From NCBI GenBank assembly GCA_021737905.1, contig JAIPDA010000088.1, positions 1 to 8,811 of the forward strand: a stretch of 8,811 nucleotides of DNA, given 5' to 3'. This document shows, in pieces, positions 1 through 6,614 of this stretch. The translations under genes were made by a program, and so were the position numbers. The notes below the pieces were generated by a model. The model was given only the letters and a program-made list of their open reading frames with translations, had not been told where the DNA came from and ran no database searches. Position 1 is the first letter of the stretch. Every line of letters begins with the position of its first letter. Source of the DNA: Rhodoferax sp. (GTDB taxonomy: Bacteria > Pseudomonadota > Gammaproteobacteria > Burkholderiales > Burkholderiaceae_C).

Positions 1-512
1 GGCCGGTTCTCATCCGGGTCCGGCGCCCGGCGCTGCGGTGCCAGCAAAAGTACGCTGACCACCGGCCACAACAAGGCCTCGATCAAAGGTGCCAGCAACA
101 AACTCCAGCCCGGAAATGCGTCGCCGTTGACCAGGCGGATACACAGGTCCACCATGTGCGATACAAAAAACAAAGGCAAAACCTGTATGGCCTGCGACGA
201 CATCGGAAACCACAGCAACCGCCGGTGGATCATGGTCGCAAAAAAACTCAGCGTGGTGTACGACAAAGCGTGCTGCCCGAGCAGCGCAGTCTGGTGAACA
301 TCCACAGCCAAACCAAACATAAAGGCCAGCGCAATACCGATGCGCAGCGGCTGATGCACATTCCAAAACACCAGCACCAAAGCCATGAAGTCGGGCATCC
401 AGGGGTTGCGACCTAAAGGCAGCATGTCCAACAAAAGCGCCGCCAAAAGACTGGCCCAGATGAAGGTGGGACTGGCCGGCAACAACAGCTGCTGCCCTCC
501 GCGCATGATCAT
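1..512 (-). CDS. mreD: Rod shape-determining protein MreD (3' end cut by window edge)
   Basis: MreD is an integral inner-membrane protein of the elongasome that works with MreC and MreB in lateral peptidoglycan synthesis. The reading frame opens at an ATG (512-510) and stays open for 170 codons to the window edge without a stop. The protein is very hydrophobic, with about five or six membrane segments (roughly residues 15-33, 41-51, 57-73, 84-96, 108-125 and 136-157). The charged tail that follows (RRAPDPDENR) suggests that only a few residues are missing. The start overlaps the mreC stop by 4 bp (ATGA), a sign of translational coupling. A second ATG two codons downstream is also possible. 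Assignment rests on hydrophobicity, size and position directly after mreC. In relatives, mrdA (PBP2) and rodA usually follow, but they would lie outside this window. Confidence 0.9.
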   Translation of the reverse strand, partial: MIMRGGQQLLLPASPTFIWASLLAALLLDMLPLGRNPWMPDFMALVLVFWNVHQPLRIGIALAFMFGLAVDVHQTALLGQHALSYTTLSFFATMIHRRLLWFPMSSQAIQVLPLFFVSHMVDLCIRLVNGDAFPGWSLLLAPLIEALLWPVVSVLLLAPQRRAPDPDENR

Positions 513-1426
513 GACTTGCCGCCTTTCTTGGCAGGGGCAACAGGCGCAGCTTCAGGCGGCCGGGGTGCAATTTGCGAAGACTGCGGCGTGAGCACCACCA
601 CATGCCGCACCCCCGACACCAGCGCCAAAGGAATGCAATGAATGCGGGCAAAAGCTGTTTCGGCGCGACGCTCGATGCGGTCTATGCGGGCCACCGGCAA
701 GCCGGGCGGATAAACGCCATCCACACCGCTGGTAGTGAGCAGGTCGCCTTGCAAAACATCTGTGTTGCTGCCCATGAAACGCAACTCCAGGCCACCGCCG
801 CCAGCGGCATCGCCGAAAGCAAGGCTGCGAACGCCGGTACGCACATTGAGCACCGGAATCGCCAGGTCACGGTCAATGATGAGGGTGACTTCACTGACCA
901 AAGGATGGACCAGCGTGACCTGACCGAGCACGCCCGATTCGTCAATCACAGGTGAGCCGAGCGCAACGCCCGAGGTCATTCCTTTGCTGATGATCACTTT
1001 GCGCGTGTAGGGGTCGGCCGCGTCGTACAAAACCTCTGCCGCCATGCCCTCCACCTTGAGCTGCTCGCGCAAGTCCAGCAAGGTGCGCAAGCGCTTGTTC
1101 TCCAGCGTGAGCTGCTCGACCTGGCTGGCGCGAAGCGCCTGCGACAAAAGTTTGGTGGATGCTTCCTGCGACTCGGATTTCGCTGACTCCAGGCTGATGA
1201 AATAGTCGCCCATGGCTCGCAGGGCTTGTACCGGCTGCATGGCCAGCCACTGCACGGGGTAAAGCGCTGTCGCCAGCACCGCCCGCAGCGGTTGGGTCAT
1301 GTGAAAACGGGAATCGGCCACCATCAAAAACAGGGCCATGGCGCTGAACAAAAGCAGTTTAGAAAAAGCCGATGCACCCTGCTTGAAGAAGGGCGGCGGG
1401 GTGCGGTCAAGCGTTCCTAAAGGCAT
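509..1426 (-). CDS. mreC: Rod shape-determining protein MreC
   Basis: MreC is a bitopic inner-membrane protein whose periplasmic part scaffolds MreB, MreD, RodA and PBP2 during cell elongation. The 305-residue product has a short cytoplasmic N-terminus, one membrane helix at about residues 22-38, and a likely coiled coil at about 75-122 that is rich in Glu, Gln, Leu and Lys. A beta-rich MreC core follows at about 128-280, including the family-like stretches KVIISKGMTSGV (143-154), DESGVLGQV (162-170) and GDLLTTSGVDGVYPPGLPV (227-245). The C-terminal tail (about 285-305) is Pro/Ala/Lys-rich and probably disordered. Length is within the usual range. The ATG at 1426 gives the membrane anchor at the expected place, although no strong Shine-Dalgarno sequence precedes it. 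The gene lies 44 bp downstream of mreB and overlaps mreD by 4 bp. Confidence 0.96.
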   Translation of the reverse strand: MPLGTLDRTPPPFFKQGASAFSKLLLFSAMALFLMVADSRFHMTQPLRAVLATALYPVQWLAMQPVQALRAMGDYFISLESAKSESQEASTKLLSQALRASQVEQLTLENKRLRTLLDLREQLKVEGMAAEVLYDAADPYTRKVIISKGMTSGVALGSPVIDESGVLGQVTLVHPLVSEVTLIIDRDLAIPVLNVRTGVRSLAFGDAAGGGGLELRFMGSNTDVLQGDLLTTSGVDGVYPPGLPVARIDRIERRAETAFARIHCIPLALVSGVRHVVVLTPQSSQIAPRPPEAAPVAPAKKGGKS

Positions 1427-1435
1427 GGCTGGATA

Positions 1436-1466
1436 CGCTCACTACAAAAAATTTGTGCAGCGAGCG
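1436..1466 (-). other. Imperfect hairpin in the mreB-mreC spacer
   Basis: The 44-bp spacer between mreB and mreC contains a two-part inverted repeat. The outer arms CGCTC and GAGCG (1436-1440 and 1462-1466) enclose inner arms ACAAA and TTTGT (1444-1448 and 1452-1456) with a 3-nt loop. The two stems are separated by an asymmetric internal loop. It is not a standard intrinsic terminator, because the T-run of the transcript lies in the hairpin rather than after it. It could tune mreC translation or mRNA stability, but it may be chance. Confidence 0.3.
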
Positions 1467-1470
1467 GCGC

Positions 1471-2514
1471 TTACTCCGAAGTGAAGATGGAGCCCAGCCG
1501 CTCCATGCGCTCCAGCGCAATACCGCAACCGCGCACCACGCAAGTCAGCGGGTCTTCGGCCACCAACACGGGCAGGCCGGTTTCTTCGGCCAGCAGCCGG
1601 TCCAGATCGCGCAGCAAGGCGCCACCGCCGGTCAGCATCATGCCGCGGTCGGCGATATCGGCGCCCAGCTCGGGCGGCGTGTGTTCGAGGGCGGTCTTAA
1701 CGGCCGAGACGATGTTGTTGAGCGGGTCGGTCAGCGCTTCAAGGATCTCGTTGCTCGAGATAGTGAAGCTGCGCGGCACGCCTTCGGACAGGTTGCGGCC
1801 CTTGACTTCCATTTCGCGTACTTCAGAGCCGGGGAAGGCCGAACCGATGTTTTTCTTGATGGCTTCAGCCGTAGGCTCGCCGATCAGCATGCCGTAGTTG
1901 CGGCGGATGTAGTTGATGATGGCGTCGTCAAAGCGGTCGCCGCCCACGCGCACACTGCCTTTGTAGACCATGCCGCCCAGCGAAATCACGCCGATTTCGG
2001 TGGTGCCGCCGCCGATGTCGACCACCATGGAGCCGCTGGCTTCAGAGACGGGCAGACCGGCGCCGATGGCCGCGGCCATGGGCTCTTCGATCAGGTACAC
2101 GTCGCTGGCGCCGGCGCCCAGGGCGCTTTCACGGATGGCGCGGCGCTCAACCTGCGTCGAGCCGCAAGGCACGCAAATGATGATGCGCGGGCTGGGGCGG
2201 AAGATGCTGCGCGGATGCACCATCTTGATGAACTGTTTGAGCATCTGCTCGGTCACGGTGAAGTCGGCGATCACGCCGTCTTTCATGGGCCGGATGGCTT
2301 CGATGTTGCCGGGAACCTTGCCCAGCATGGCTTTGGCTTCGTGGCCGACGGCCTGGATGCTTTTCTTGCCTTGCGGGCCGCCCTCGTGGCGGATGGCAAC
2401 AACCGAAGGCTCGTCCAGCACAATGCCGCGGTCACGTACAAAAATCAGGGTGTTGGCAGTGCCAAGGTCAATCGCCAGATCCGTTGAGAAGTACCGGCGG
2501 AAAGATTCAAACAT
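1471..2514 (-). CDS. mreB: Rod shape-determining protein MreB (bacterial actin homologue)
   Basis: MreB is a membrane-associated actin-like ATPase that forms short filaments and orients lateral wall synthesis. The 347-residue product is full length. It shows the actin-fold nucleotide motifs in order: phosphate-1 DLGTANT (16-22), the EEPMAAAIG segment (143-151), phosphate-2 DIGGGTTE (166-173), the GGDRFDDAI stretch (191-199) and the adenosine motif TGGGALL (295-301). The N-terminus, MFESFRRYF, resembles the amphipathic membrane-binding helix of proteobacterial MreB. The ATG at 2514 is chosen because it places DLGTANT at the usual distance from the start. No convincing Shine-Dalgarno sequence precedes it; instead there are two AGTTGGGT copies on the plus strand. 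It is the first gene of mreBCD and is divergent from gatC. The opposite strand is open for about 344 codons, which I take as a GC-driven shadow. Confidence 0.98.
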   Translation of the reverse strand: MFESFRRYFSTDLAIDLGTANTLIFVRDRGIVLDEPSVVAIRHEGGPQGKKSIQAVGHEAKAMLGKVPGNIEAIRPMKDGVIADFTVTEQMLKQFIKMVHPRSIFRPSPRIIICVPCGSTQVERRAIRESALGAGASDVYLIEEPMAAAIGAGLPVSEASGSMVVDIGGGTTEIGVISLGGMVYKGSVRVGGDRFDDAIINYIRRNYGMLIGEPTAEAIKKNIGSAFPGSEVREMEVKGRNLSEGVPRSFTISSNEILEALTDPLNNIVSAVKTALEHTPPELGADIADRGMMLTGGGALLRDLDRLLAEETGLPVLVAEDPLTCVVRGCGIALERMERLGSIFTSE

Positions 2515-2532
2515 AGTTGGGTCCAGTTGGGT
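2515..2532. repeat. Tandem AGTTGGGT pair abutting the mreB start
   Basis: Two identical 8-bp copies of AGTTGGGT lie at 2515-2522 and 2525-2532, with a 10-bp period. In the mreB mRNA this reads ACCCAACT twice, the second copy ending directly at the ATG. The stretch occupies the position where a ribosome binding site would be expected and contains no purine-rich Shine-Dalgarno sequence. The 10-bp spacing is one helical turn, so protein binding is possible, but there is no direct evidence of function. Confidence 0.45.
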
Positions 2533-2583
2533 GTCTTGGCGAACTTCGAAGCCAGATCACCATGTATCAATTTTTTTAAGGGA

Positions 2584-2606
2584 TTGGCGCCGGCCGCCGG
2601 CGCCAA
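2584..2606. promoter_or_regulatory. Perfect 10-bp inverted repeat in the mreB leader
   Basis: TTGGCGCCGG (2584-2593) and CCGGCGCCAA (2597-2606) are exact reverse complements separated by a 3-bp CCG spacer. A T7 run lies just left of it on the plus strand (2571-2577). In the mreB transcript the hairpin would be followed by TCCCTTAAAAAAA, which is A-rich rather than U-rich, so this is not a normal intrinsic terminator for either strand. It lies between the candidate mreB promoter and the mreB start, so a leader RNA hairpin or a protein operator are the likeliest roles. The function is inferred only. Confidence 0.5.
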
Positions 2607-2626
2607 AACCGGTGTGAAAGCGCACC

Positions 2627-2632
2627 ATTATC
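2627..2632 (-). promoter_or_regulatory. Candidate -10 element for mreBCD
   Basis: The minus strand reads GATAAT here, a 5/6 match to the sigma-70 -10 consensus, about 113 bp upstream of the mreB ATG. A clear -35 is lacking: TTGGAG occurs with a 19-bp spacer and TTGTCG with a 13-bp spacer, both suboptimal. The call rests on one hexamer plus its position in a divergent intergenic region. Confidence 0.3.
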
Positions 2633-2663
2633 TGGCTGGCGCAAGCGACAACTCCAAAGGCGG

Positions 2664-2669
2664 GATAAT
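2664..2669 (+). promoter_or_regulatory. Candidate -10 element for gatCAB
   Basis: The plus strand reads GATAAT here, 82 bp upstream of the gatC ATG, a 5/6 match to the sigma-70 -10 consensus. No good -35 is seen at 16-18 bp: GCGACA lies only 13 bp upstream. It mirrors the minus-strand GATAAT 31 bp to the left, so the two would form a compact divergent promoter pair. Low confidence without transcription start data. Confidence 0.3.
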
Positions 2670-2751
2670 AACGCATCGCCCACAGGACAAGGGCTTTGGC
2701 CCACCTGCAGCCTTCTGACTTACACCCCGTTTCAGCCCTATTTTCAAAGCC

Positions 2752-3060
2752 ATGGCACTGACACCCCAAGACATCGCCCGCATCGCCAACTTGGCCCGCC
2801 TGGAGCTGCAACCCGAAGAGGGCGAGCGAATGCTCGGCCAGATCAACGCCTTCTTTGACATCGTTAGCCAAATCAGTCAGGTCAACACCGACGGCGTGCT
2901 GCCCATGGCCCATCCGGTGGACGCCATGCCCACGATGCCGCCCATTGAGCTGCGCCTGCGCCCCGACGAGGCCAGCGAGCCCAACGACCGCCAAGCCAAC
3001 CAGCGCAGCGCCCCGGCCGTGGAACGCGGCCTGTTTCTGGTTCCGAAAGTGATTGAGTAA
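2752..3060 (+). CDS. gatC: Asp/Glu-tRNA amidotransferase subunit C (GatC)
   Basis: GatC is the small subunit of GatCAB; it wraps around the GatA-GatB interface and stabilises the complex. The 102-residue product is typical in length. The N-terminal helical part begins ALTPQDIARIANLARLEL (residues 2-19), which is diagnostic for GatC. The middle has DGVLPMAHPVDAMP (47-60), matching the family's loop around a conserved HP, and the C-terminus ends in GLFLVPKVIE, the usual GatC tail. The ATG at 2752 gives the standard N-terminus. The upstream TTTTCAAAGCC is a poor ribosome binding site. Only 3 bp separate its stop codon from gatA, so the two are almost certainly co-transcribed and translationally coupled. 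Confidence 0.97.
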   Translation: MALTPQDIARIANLARLELQPEEGERMLGQINAFFDIVSQISQVNTDGVLPMAHPVDAMPTMPPIELRLRPDEASEPNDRQANQRSAPAVERGLFLVPKVIE

Positions 3061-3063
3061 GAC

Positions 3064-4578
3064 ATGGACAAACTGCACAACTTGGGCGTGGCCGAACTCG
3101 CGGCCCTGCTCAAATACAAAGAGGTGAGCGCGGTTGAAGTCGCGACCCGGTTTTTAGCCCGTTTGGGCGGCAACCCGCACAACGCGTTTTTGGACATCAA
3201 CAGCGAAGTCACTCTGGCCCAGGCCCGTGAATCCGACGCCAAACTCGCCGCTGGCACCGCCGGCCCGCTCGAAGGCGTGCCGATTGCGCACAAAGACGTG
3301 TTTGTCACCAAAGACCTGGCCACCACAGCCGGCTCACGCATGCTGAGCGGCTACCGTTCGCCCTTTGACGCCACCGTGGTTGCGCGTCTGCGCCAGGCCG
3401 GCATGGTGACTTTGGGCAAGCTCAATTGCGACGAGTTCGCCATGGGTTCTGCCAACGAAAACTCGGCCTATGGCGCGGTCTCCAACCCCTGGAACACAGC
3501 GCATGTGCCCGGCGGATCGTCGGGCGGCAGCGCCGCTGCCGTTGCCGCGCGCCTGACGCCGGCAGCCACCGGCACCGACACCGGCGGCTCCATACGCCAG
3601 CCCGCCGCGTTTTGCGGCATCACCGGTATCAAGCCCACCTATGGCCGCGCCAGCCGCTACGGCATGGTGGCCTACGCCTCCAGCCTGGACCAGGCCGGGC
3701 CGATGGCGCGCAGCGCCGAAGATTGCGCGCTGCTGCTCAGCGCCATGTGCGGGCCTGATCTGGACCGGGATTCGACTTCGCTGGATGTGGCGACAGAAGA
3801 CTTTTCTCGGGATTTGTCGCGCCCCCTTGCCCGGGCCGGAAAAGATGGTGGAGCTCTGAAAATTGGCGTGCCGAGTTCATGGCTTGCAATAGAGCAAGGC
3901 TTCCCGTCGGGCAATGTCGATGGGTGCTCACCCAAGGTTCGCGATGCAATAAAAGATGCCCTTCATAGACTAGAGGTTGAAGGAGCAGAAGTTATTCCAA
4001 TTGAACTTCGGAACACTGGTTTGGCGATCCCCGTTTACTACATCGTCGCCTGCGCTGAAGCCAGCTCCAACCTCAGCCGCTTTGACGGCGTCAAGTTCGG
4101 CCACCGCGCCGCTGACTTTGCCGACCTGACCGACATGTACAAAAAGACCCGCGCCCAGGGCTTTGGCCAGGAAGTGAAGCGCCGCATCATGACCGGCTCT
4201 TATGTGCTCTCGCACGGCTACTACGACGCCTACTACCTGCAGGCGCAAAAAATCCGCCGCATGATTGCCGATGATTTTCAAGGCGCGTTTGCCCAGTGCG
4301 ACGTGATCGCCGGCCCGGTGGCACCCACCACCGCCTGGAAGCTCGGCGACAAAGCCGACGACCCGGTGGCCAGCTACCTGGCTGACATCTTCACCCTGCC
4401 CGCATCTTTGGCCGGTTTGCCTTGCATGAGCCTGCCGGTCGGTCTGGGTGAAGGCGGCATGCCGGTGGGCTTGCAGCTCATTGGCAACTACCTGCAAGAA
4501 GCCAAGTTGCTGAACGTGGCGCACCAATACCAATTGAAAATCAAACACCACGAACAACAACCGGGAGCCGCAGCATGA
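3064..4578 (+). CDS. gatA: Asp/Glu-tRNA amidotransferase subunit A (GatA)
   Basis: GatA is the amidase-signature glutaminase subunit: it hydrolyses glutamine and channels ammonia to GatB for amidation of Glu-tRNA(Gln) or Asp-tRNA(Asn). The Ser-cisSer-Lys triad is intact: Lys77 in AHKDVF, Ser152 in PGGSSGGS and Ser176 in TDTGGSIRQP, at the same mutual spacing as I recall for Staphylococcus aureus GatA. The C-terminal part is also typical (YYDAYYLQAQKIRR at 386-399, FTLPASLAGLPCMSLPVG at 443-460). The product has 504 residues, slightly long for the family. Residues about 240-320 are unusual: GC falls, AT-rich codons (ATA, AGA, CTA, GGA, CCA) cluster, and the usual IPKEFF-like stretch is replaced by GVPSSWLAIEQGFPSGNVDG, while the frame is kept. 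This looks like a mosaic segment. The stop codon overlaps the gatB start as ATGA. Confidence 0.97.
   Translation: MDKLHNLGVAELAALLKYKEVSAVEVATRFLARLGGNPHNAFLDINSEVTLAQARESDAKLAAGTAGPLEGVPIAHKDVFVTKDLATTAGSRMLSGYRSPFDATVVARLRQAGMVTLGKLNCDEFAMGSANENSAYGAVSNPWNTAHVPGGSSGGSAAAVAARLTPAATGTDTGGSIRQPAAFCGITGIKPTYGRASRYGMVAYASSLDQAGPMARSAEDCALLLSAMCGPDLDRDSTSLDVATEDFSRDLSRPLARAGKDGGALKIGVPSSWLAIEQGFPSGNVDGCSPKVRDAIKDALHRLEVEGAEVIPIELRNTGLAIPVYYIVACAEASSNLSRFDGVKFGHRAADFADLTDMYKKTRAQGFGQEVKRRIMTGSYVLSHGYYDAYYLQAQKIRRMIADDFQGAFAQCDVIAGPVAPTTAWKLGDKADDPVASYLADIFTLPASLAGLPCMSLPVGLGEGGMPVGLQLIGNYLQEAKLLNVAHQYQLKIKHHEQQPGAAA
3775..4025 (+). other. Compositionally atypical segment inside gatA
   Basis: By hand count, G+C is 25/60 at 3961-4020, 30/60 at 3841-3900 and 33/60 at 3901-3960. 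Flanking gatA lines give 46/60 (3541-3600) and 37/60 (4081-4140). Codons such as ATA (twice), AGA, CTA, GGA and CCA cluster here. At the protein level the segment diverges from the GatA sequences I remember and seems about 15-20 residues longer, while the flanks are conventional. Boundaries are approximate. Recombination with a distant gatA, a lineage-specific insertion or an assembly chimera would all fit. Confidence 0.6.
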
Positions 4579-6017
4579 GCGCCAAACTGGTTCAGGGCTA
4601 TGAAGTGGTGATCGGCTTCGAGACCCACGCCCAACTCTCCACGCAAAGCAAAATTTTCAGCCGCGCGCCCACCGCTTTTGGCGCAGAGCCCAACACACAA
4701 GCCTGCGCTGTGGATCTGGCGCTGCCCGGTACGCTGCCGGTGATGAACCTGGGCGCGGTCGAGCGTGCCATTGAACTGGGCTTGGCACTGGGCTCGCACA
4801 TCGCCGAGCGCAGCATCTTCGCGCGCAAAAACTACTTTTACCCCGACCTGCCCAAGGGCTACCAGATCAGCCAGTTTGAGATTCCGGTGGTCCAAGGCGG
4901 CGAGGTCAGCTTCATGCTGGGCGACGAGAAAAAAACCGTGCGCCTGGTGCGTGCGCACCTGGAAGAAGACGCCGGCAAATCGCTGCACGAAGACTTCATT
5001 GGGCAGTCCGGCATTGACCTCAACCGCGCCGGCACGCCGTTGCTGGAGATCGTGACCGAGCCCGACATGCGCTCAAGCGACGAGGCCGTGGCCTATGCCA
5101 AAAAGCTGCACGAGATCGTCACCTGGATTGGCATTTGCGACGGCAACATGCAAGAAGGCAGCTTTCGCTGCGACGCCAATGTGTCGGTGCGCAAGCCCGG
5201 CGCTGCACTGGGCACGCGGCGCGAGATCAAAAACCTAAACAGTTTCAAGTTCATGCAGCAGGCCATTGACTATGAGGTGCGCTGGCAGATTGAAGAGATT
5301 GAAGAGGGCCGCGACATCCAGCAAGCCACCGTGCTGTTCAACCCCGACACGGGTGAGACCCGCGCCATGCGCACCAAAGAAGACGCCGCCGACTACCGCT
5401 ACTTCCCCGACCCGGATTTGCCGCCACTGGTGATTGGCCGCGACTGGGTGGAGCGCGTGCGCTCCGAGATGGTGGAGCTGCCCTGGGTGATGGCGGCGCG
5501 GTTTGTACGCGACCATGGCCTGCCGGAATACGACGCAGCCACGCTCACACAAAGCATGGCGATGGCGGCTTACTTTGAAGCCACGGCCAAGGCCTGCGGC
5601 CAGCCCAAACTGGCCAGCAACTGGATCATGGGCGAGGTGTCGCGGCGCTTGAACAGCGGCGAATTAGCGTTTGAACAACTGCCTGTCAGCAGCACTCAAC
5701 TCTCCGCCCTGATCGGCCGGATTGCCGACAGCACGATTTCCAACAACGCGGCCAAACAAGTGTTTGACGCCCTGTGGTCTGAGGGCGGCGAAGTCGACGC
5801 CATCATCGAAGCCAAAGGCCTCAAGCAGATGAACGACAGCGGCGCGCTAGAAACCATCATCGACGACGTGCTGGCCGCCAACACCAAGAACGTTGAAGAG
5901 TACAAAGCCGGCAACGCCAAGGCCTTCAACGCCCTGGTCGGTCAGGCCATGAAAGCCAGCAAAGGCAAGGCCAACCCGGCGCAGGTCAACGAGATGCTCA
6001 AGAAAAAACTCGGCTGA
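4575..6017 (+). CDS. gatB: Asp/Glu-tRNA amidotransferase subunit B (GatB)
   Basis: GatB binds the mischarged tRNA, phosphorylates the Glu or Asp carboxyl group with ATP, and completes transamidation with ammonia from GatA. The 480-residue product is full length. The N-terminal cradle domain has VVIGFETHAQLST (11-23), RKNYFYPDLPKGYQISQ (84-100), HLEEDAGKS (128-136) with the acidic kinase-site residues, GTPLLEIVTEPDM (153-165) and EGSFRCDANVSVR (194-206). The helical and YqeY-like tail domain follows from about 300 to the end, with SNWIMGEVSRRLN (348-360). At 44-47 it reads CAVD where many GatB proteins have a CxxC pair, so a zinc site there is probably absent, as I believe is common in proteobacteria. 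The start overlaps gatA by 4 bp and GGGAG (4563-4567) is a good ribosome binding site. Confidence 0.98.
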   Translation: MSAKLVQGYEVVIGFETHAQLSTQSKIFSRAPTAFGAEPNTQACAVDLALPGTLPVMNLGAVERAIELGLALGSHIAERSIFARKNYFYPDLPKGYQISQFEIPVVQGGEVSFMLGDEKKTVRLVRAHLEEDAGKSLHEDFIGQSGIDLNRAGTPLLEIVTEPDMRSSDEAVAYAKKLHEIVTWIGICDGNMQEGSFRCDANVSVRKPGAALGTRREIKNLNSFKFMQQAIDYEVRWQIEEIEEGRDIQQATVLFNPDTGETRAMRTKEDAADYRYFPDPDLPPLVIGRDWVERVRSEMVELPWVMAARFVRDHGLPEYDAATLTQSMAMAAYFEATAKACGQPKLASNWIMGEVSRRLNSGELAFEQLPVSSTQLSALIGRIADSTISNNAAKQVFDALWSEGGEVDAIIEAKGLKQMNDSGALETIIDDVLAANTKNVEEYKAGNAKAFNALVGQAMKASKGKANPAQVNEMLKKKLG

Positions 6018-6066
6018 TCGCCGGGCACGAATTTCCGCTTTCAACTCAACCTCAGGAACCCGCACC

Positions 6067-6582
6067 ATGACCATCTCGCTTTCTTCCGCCAGCCTGCCCG
6101 TTTTTGCTAAATTTCTGGGCAACCTGCGCCACCTGCTAACCAAGGCACAGGCCGATGTGCAGGCGCGCGGCTATGACGAACAGGCGCTGGTGCAGTTCCG
6201 GCTGGCGCCGGACATGCTGCCCTTCAAGACGCAGATTTACATTGCCTGCGACGCCGGCAAGCTGTGCGCCGCACGTATATCGGGCATGGAAGCGCCTGTG
6301 TTTGAAAACACCGAAAACACGCTCGAAGAGTTGGTTGGCCGCATCGACAAGACACTGGCCTGGCTGAAGACCGTGCCGCCCGCCGCACTCGACGGCCTGG
6401 AAGACAAGCAAGTCACCTTCCCGTCCGGCAAAACCGCCACGCGCACCATGCGCGGCGAGGACTACCTGAAAAACTGGGCGCTGCCCAATATGTTTTTCCA
6501 CATCACCACGGCTTATGCCATCCTGCGCCACAACGGCGTGGTCATCGGCAAGAACGAGTTTTTGATGGGCGCGGGCAGCTAA
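6067..6582 (+). CDS. DUF1993 family protein (DinB-like fold)
   Basis: The 171-residue soluble protein has no signal peptide or membrane segment. It matches my memory of the DUF1993 family, which is predicted to adopt the DinB/YfiT-like four-helix fold. Supporting features are the N-terminal helix SLPVFAKFLGNLRHLLTKA (9-27), the central LAPDMLPFKTQI segment (46-57), and the C-terminal hallmark FFHITTAYAILRHNGV (143-158) followed by IGKNEFL. His22, His145 and His155 are candidate metal or substrate ligands by analogy with DinB proteins, but this is inference. The biochemical function of the family is not known to me. AGGAA lies at a good distance upstream of the ATG. The gene starts 49 bp after gatB with no clear terminator between, so read-through from gatCAB is plausible. 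It is convergent with pyrE. Confidence 0.85.
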   Translation: MTISLSSASLPVFAKFLGNLRHLLTKAQADVQARGYDEQALVQFRLAPDMLPFKTQIYIACDAGKLCAARISGMEAPVFENTENTLEELVGRIDKTLAWLKTVPPAALDGLEDKQVTFPSGKTATRTMRGEDYLKNWALPNMFFHITTAYAILRHNGVVIGKNEFLMGAGS

Positions 6583-6614
6583 GCTTCAGGCCTCAGACTT
6601 CAGGCCCTGGGCTT
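6581..6614. terminator. Candidate hairpin between convergent DUF1993 gene and pyrE
   Basis: The sequence can fold as AAGC (6581-6584) with GCTT (6611-6614) and CAGGCCT (6587-6593) with AGGCCCTG (6602-6609, one bulged C). It overlaps the stop codons of both convergent genes. No T-run follows on either strand, so a conventional intrinsic terminator is not shown; it could be a bidirectional mRNA end hairpin. The same stretch holds two direct copies of CTTCAGGCC (6584-6592 and 6598-6606), so the fold may be a by-product of repetition. Confidence 0.3.

Noticed and set aside
10..651. 213-codon minus-strand frame spanning the mreC-mreD junction
   Set aside because: It is out of frame with both mreC and mreD; the true MreD frame begins at 512 and reads as a typical hydrophobic protein.
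1453..2487. Long open frame of about 344 codons on the plus strand, antisense to mreB
   Set aside because: It mirrors the mreB frame in GC-rich DNA; its composition is rich in His, Ala, Gly and Asp with no recognisable domain, while the minus strand encodes an unmistakable full-length MreB.
2571..2606. Intrinsic terminator made of the GC-rich inverted repeat and the T7 run
   Set aside because: On the plus strand the T-run precedes the stem, and on the minus strand the transcript would have A rather than U after it, so neither strand has terminator layout.
2527..2718. 63-codon plus-strand frame in the mreB-gatC spacer starting at TTG
   Set aside because: No ribosome binding site, weak start codon, no hydrophobic or domain pattern, and it covers the inverted repeat and candidate promoter elements.
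3970..4560. Open frame of 196 codons on the minus strand within gatA
   Set aside because: Shadow of gatA; no known domain and no independent start signal.
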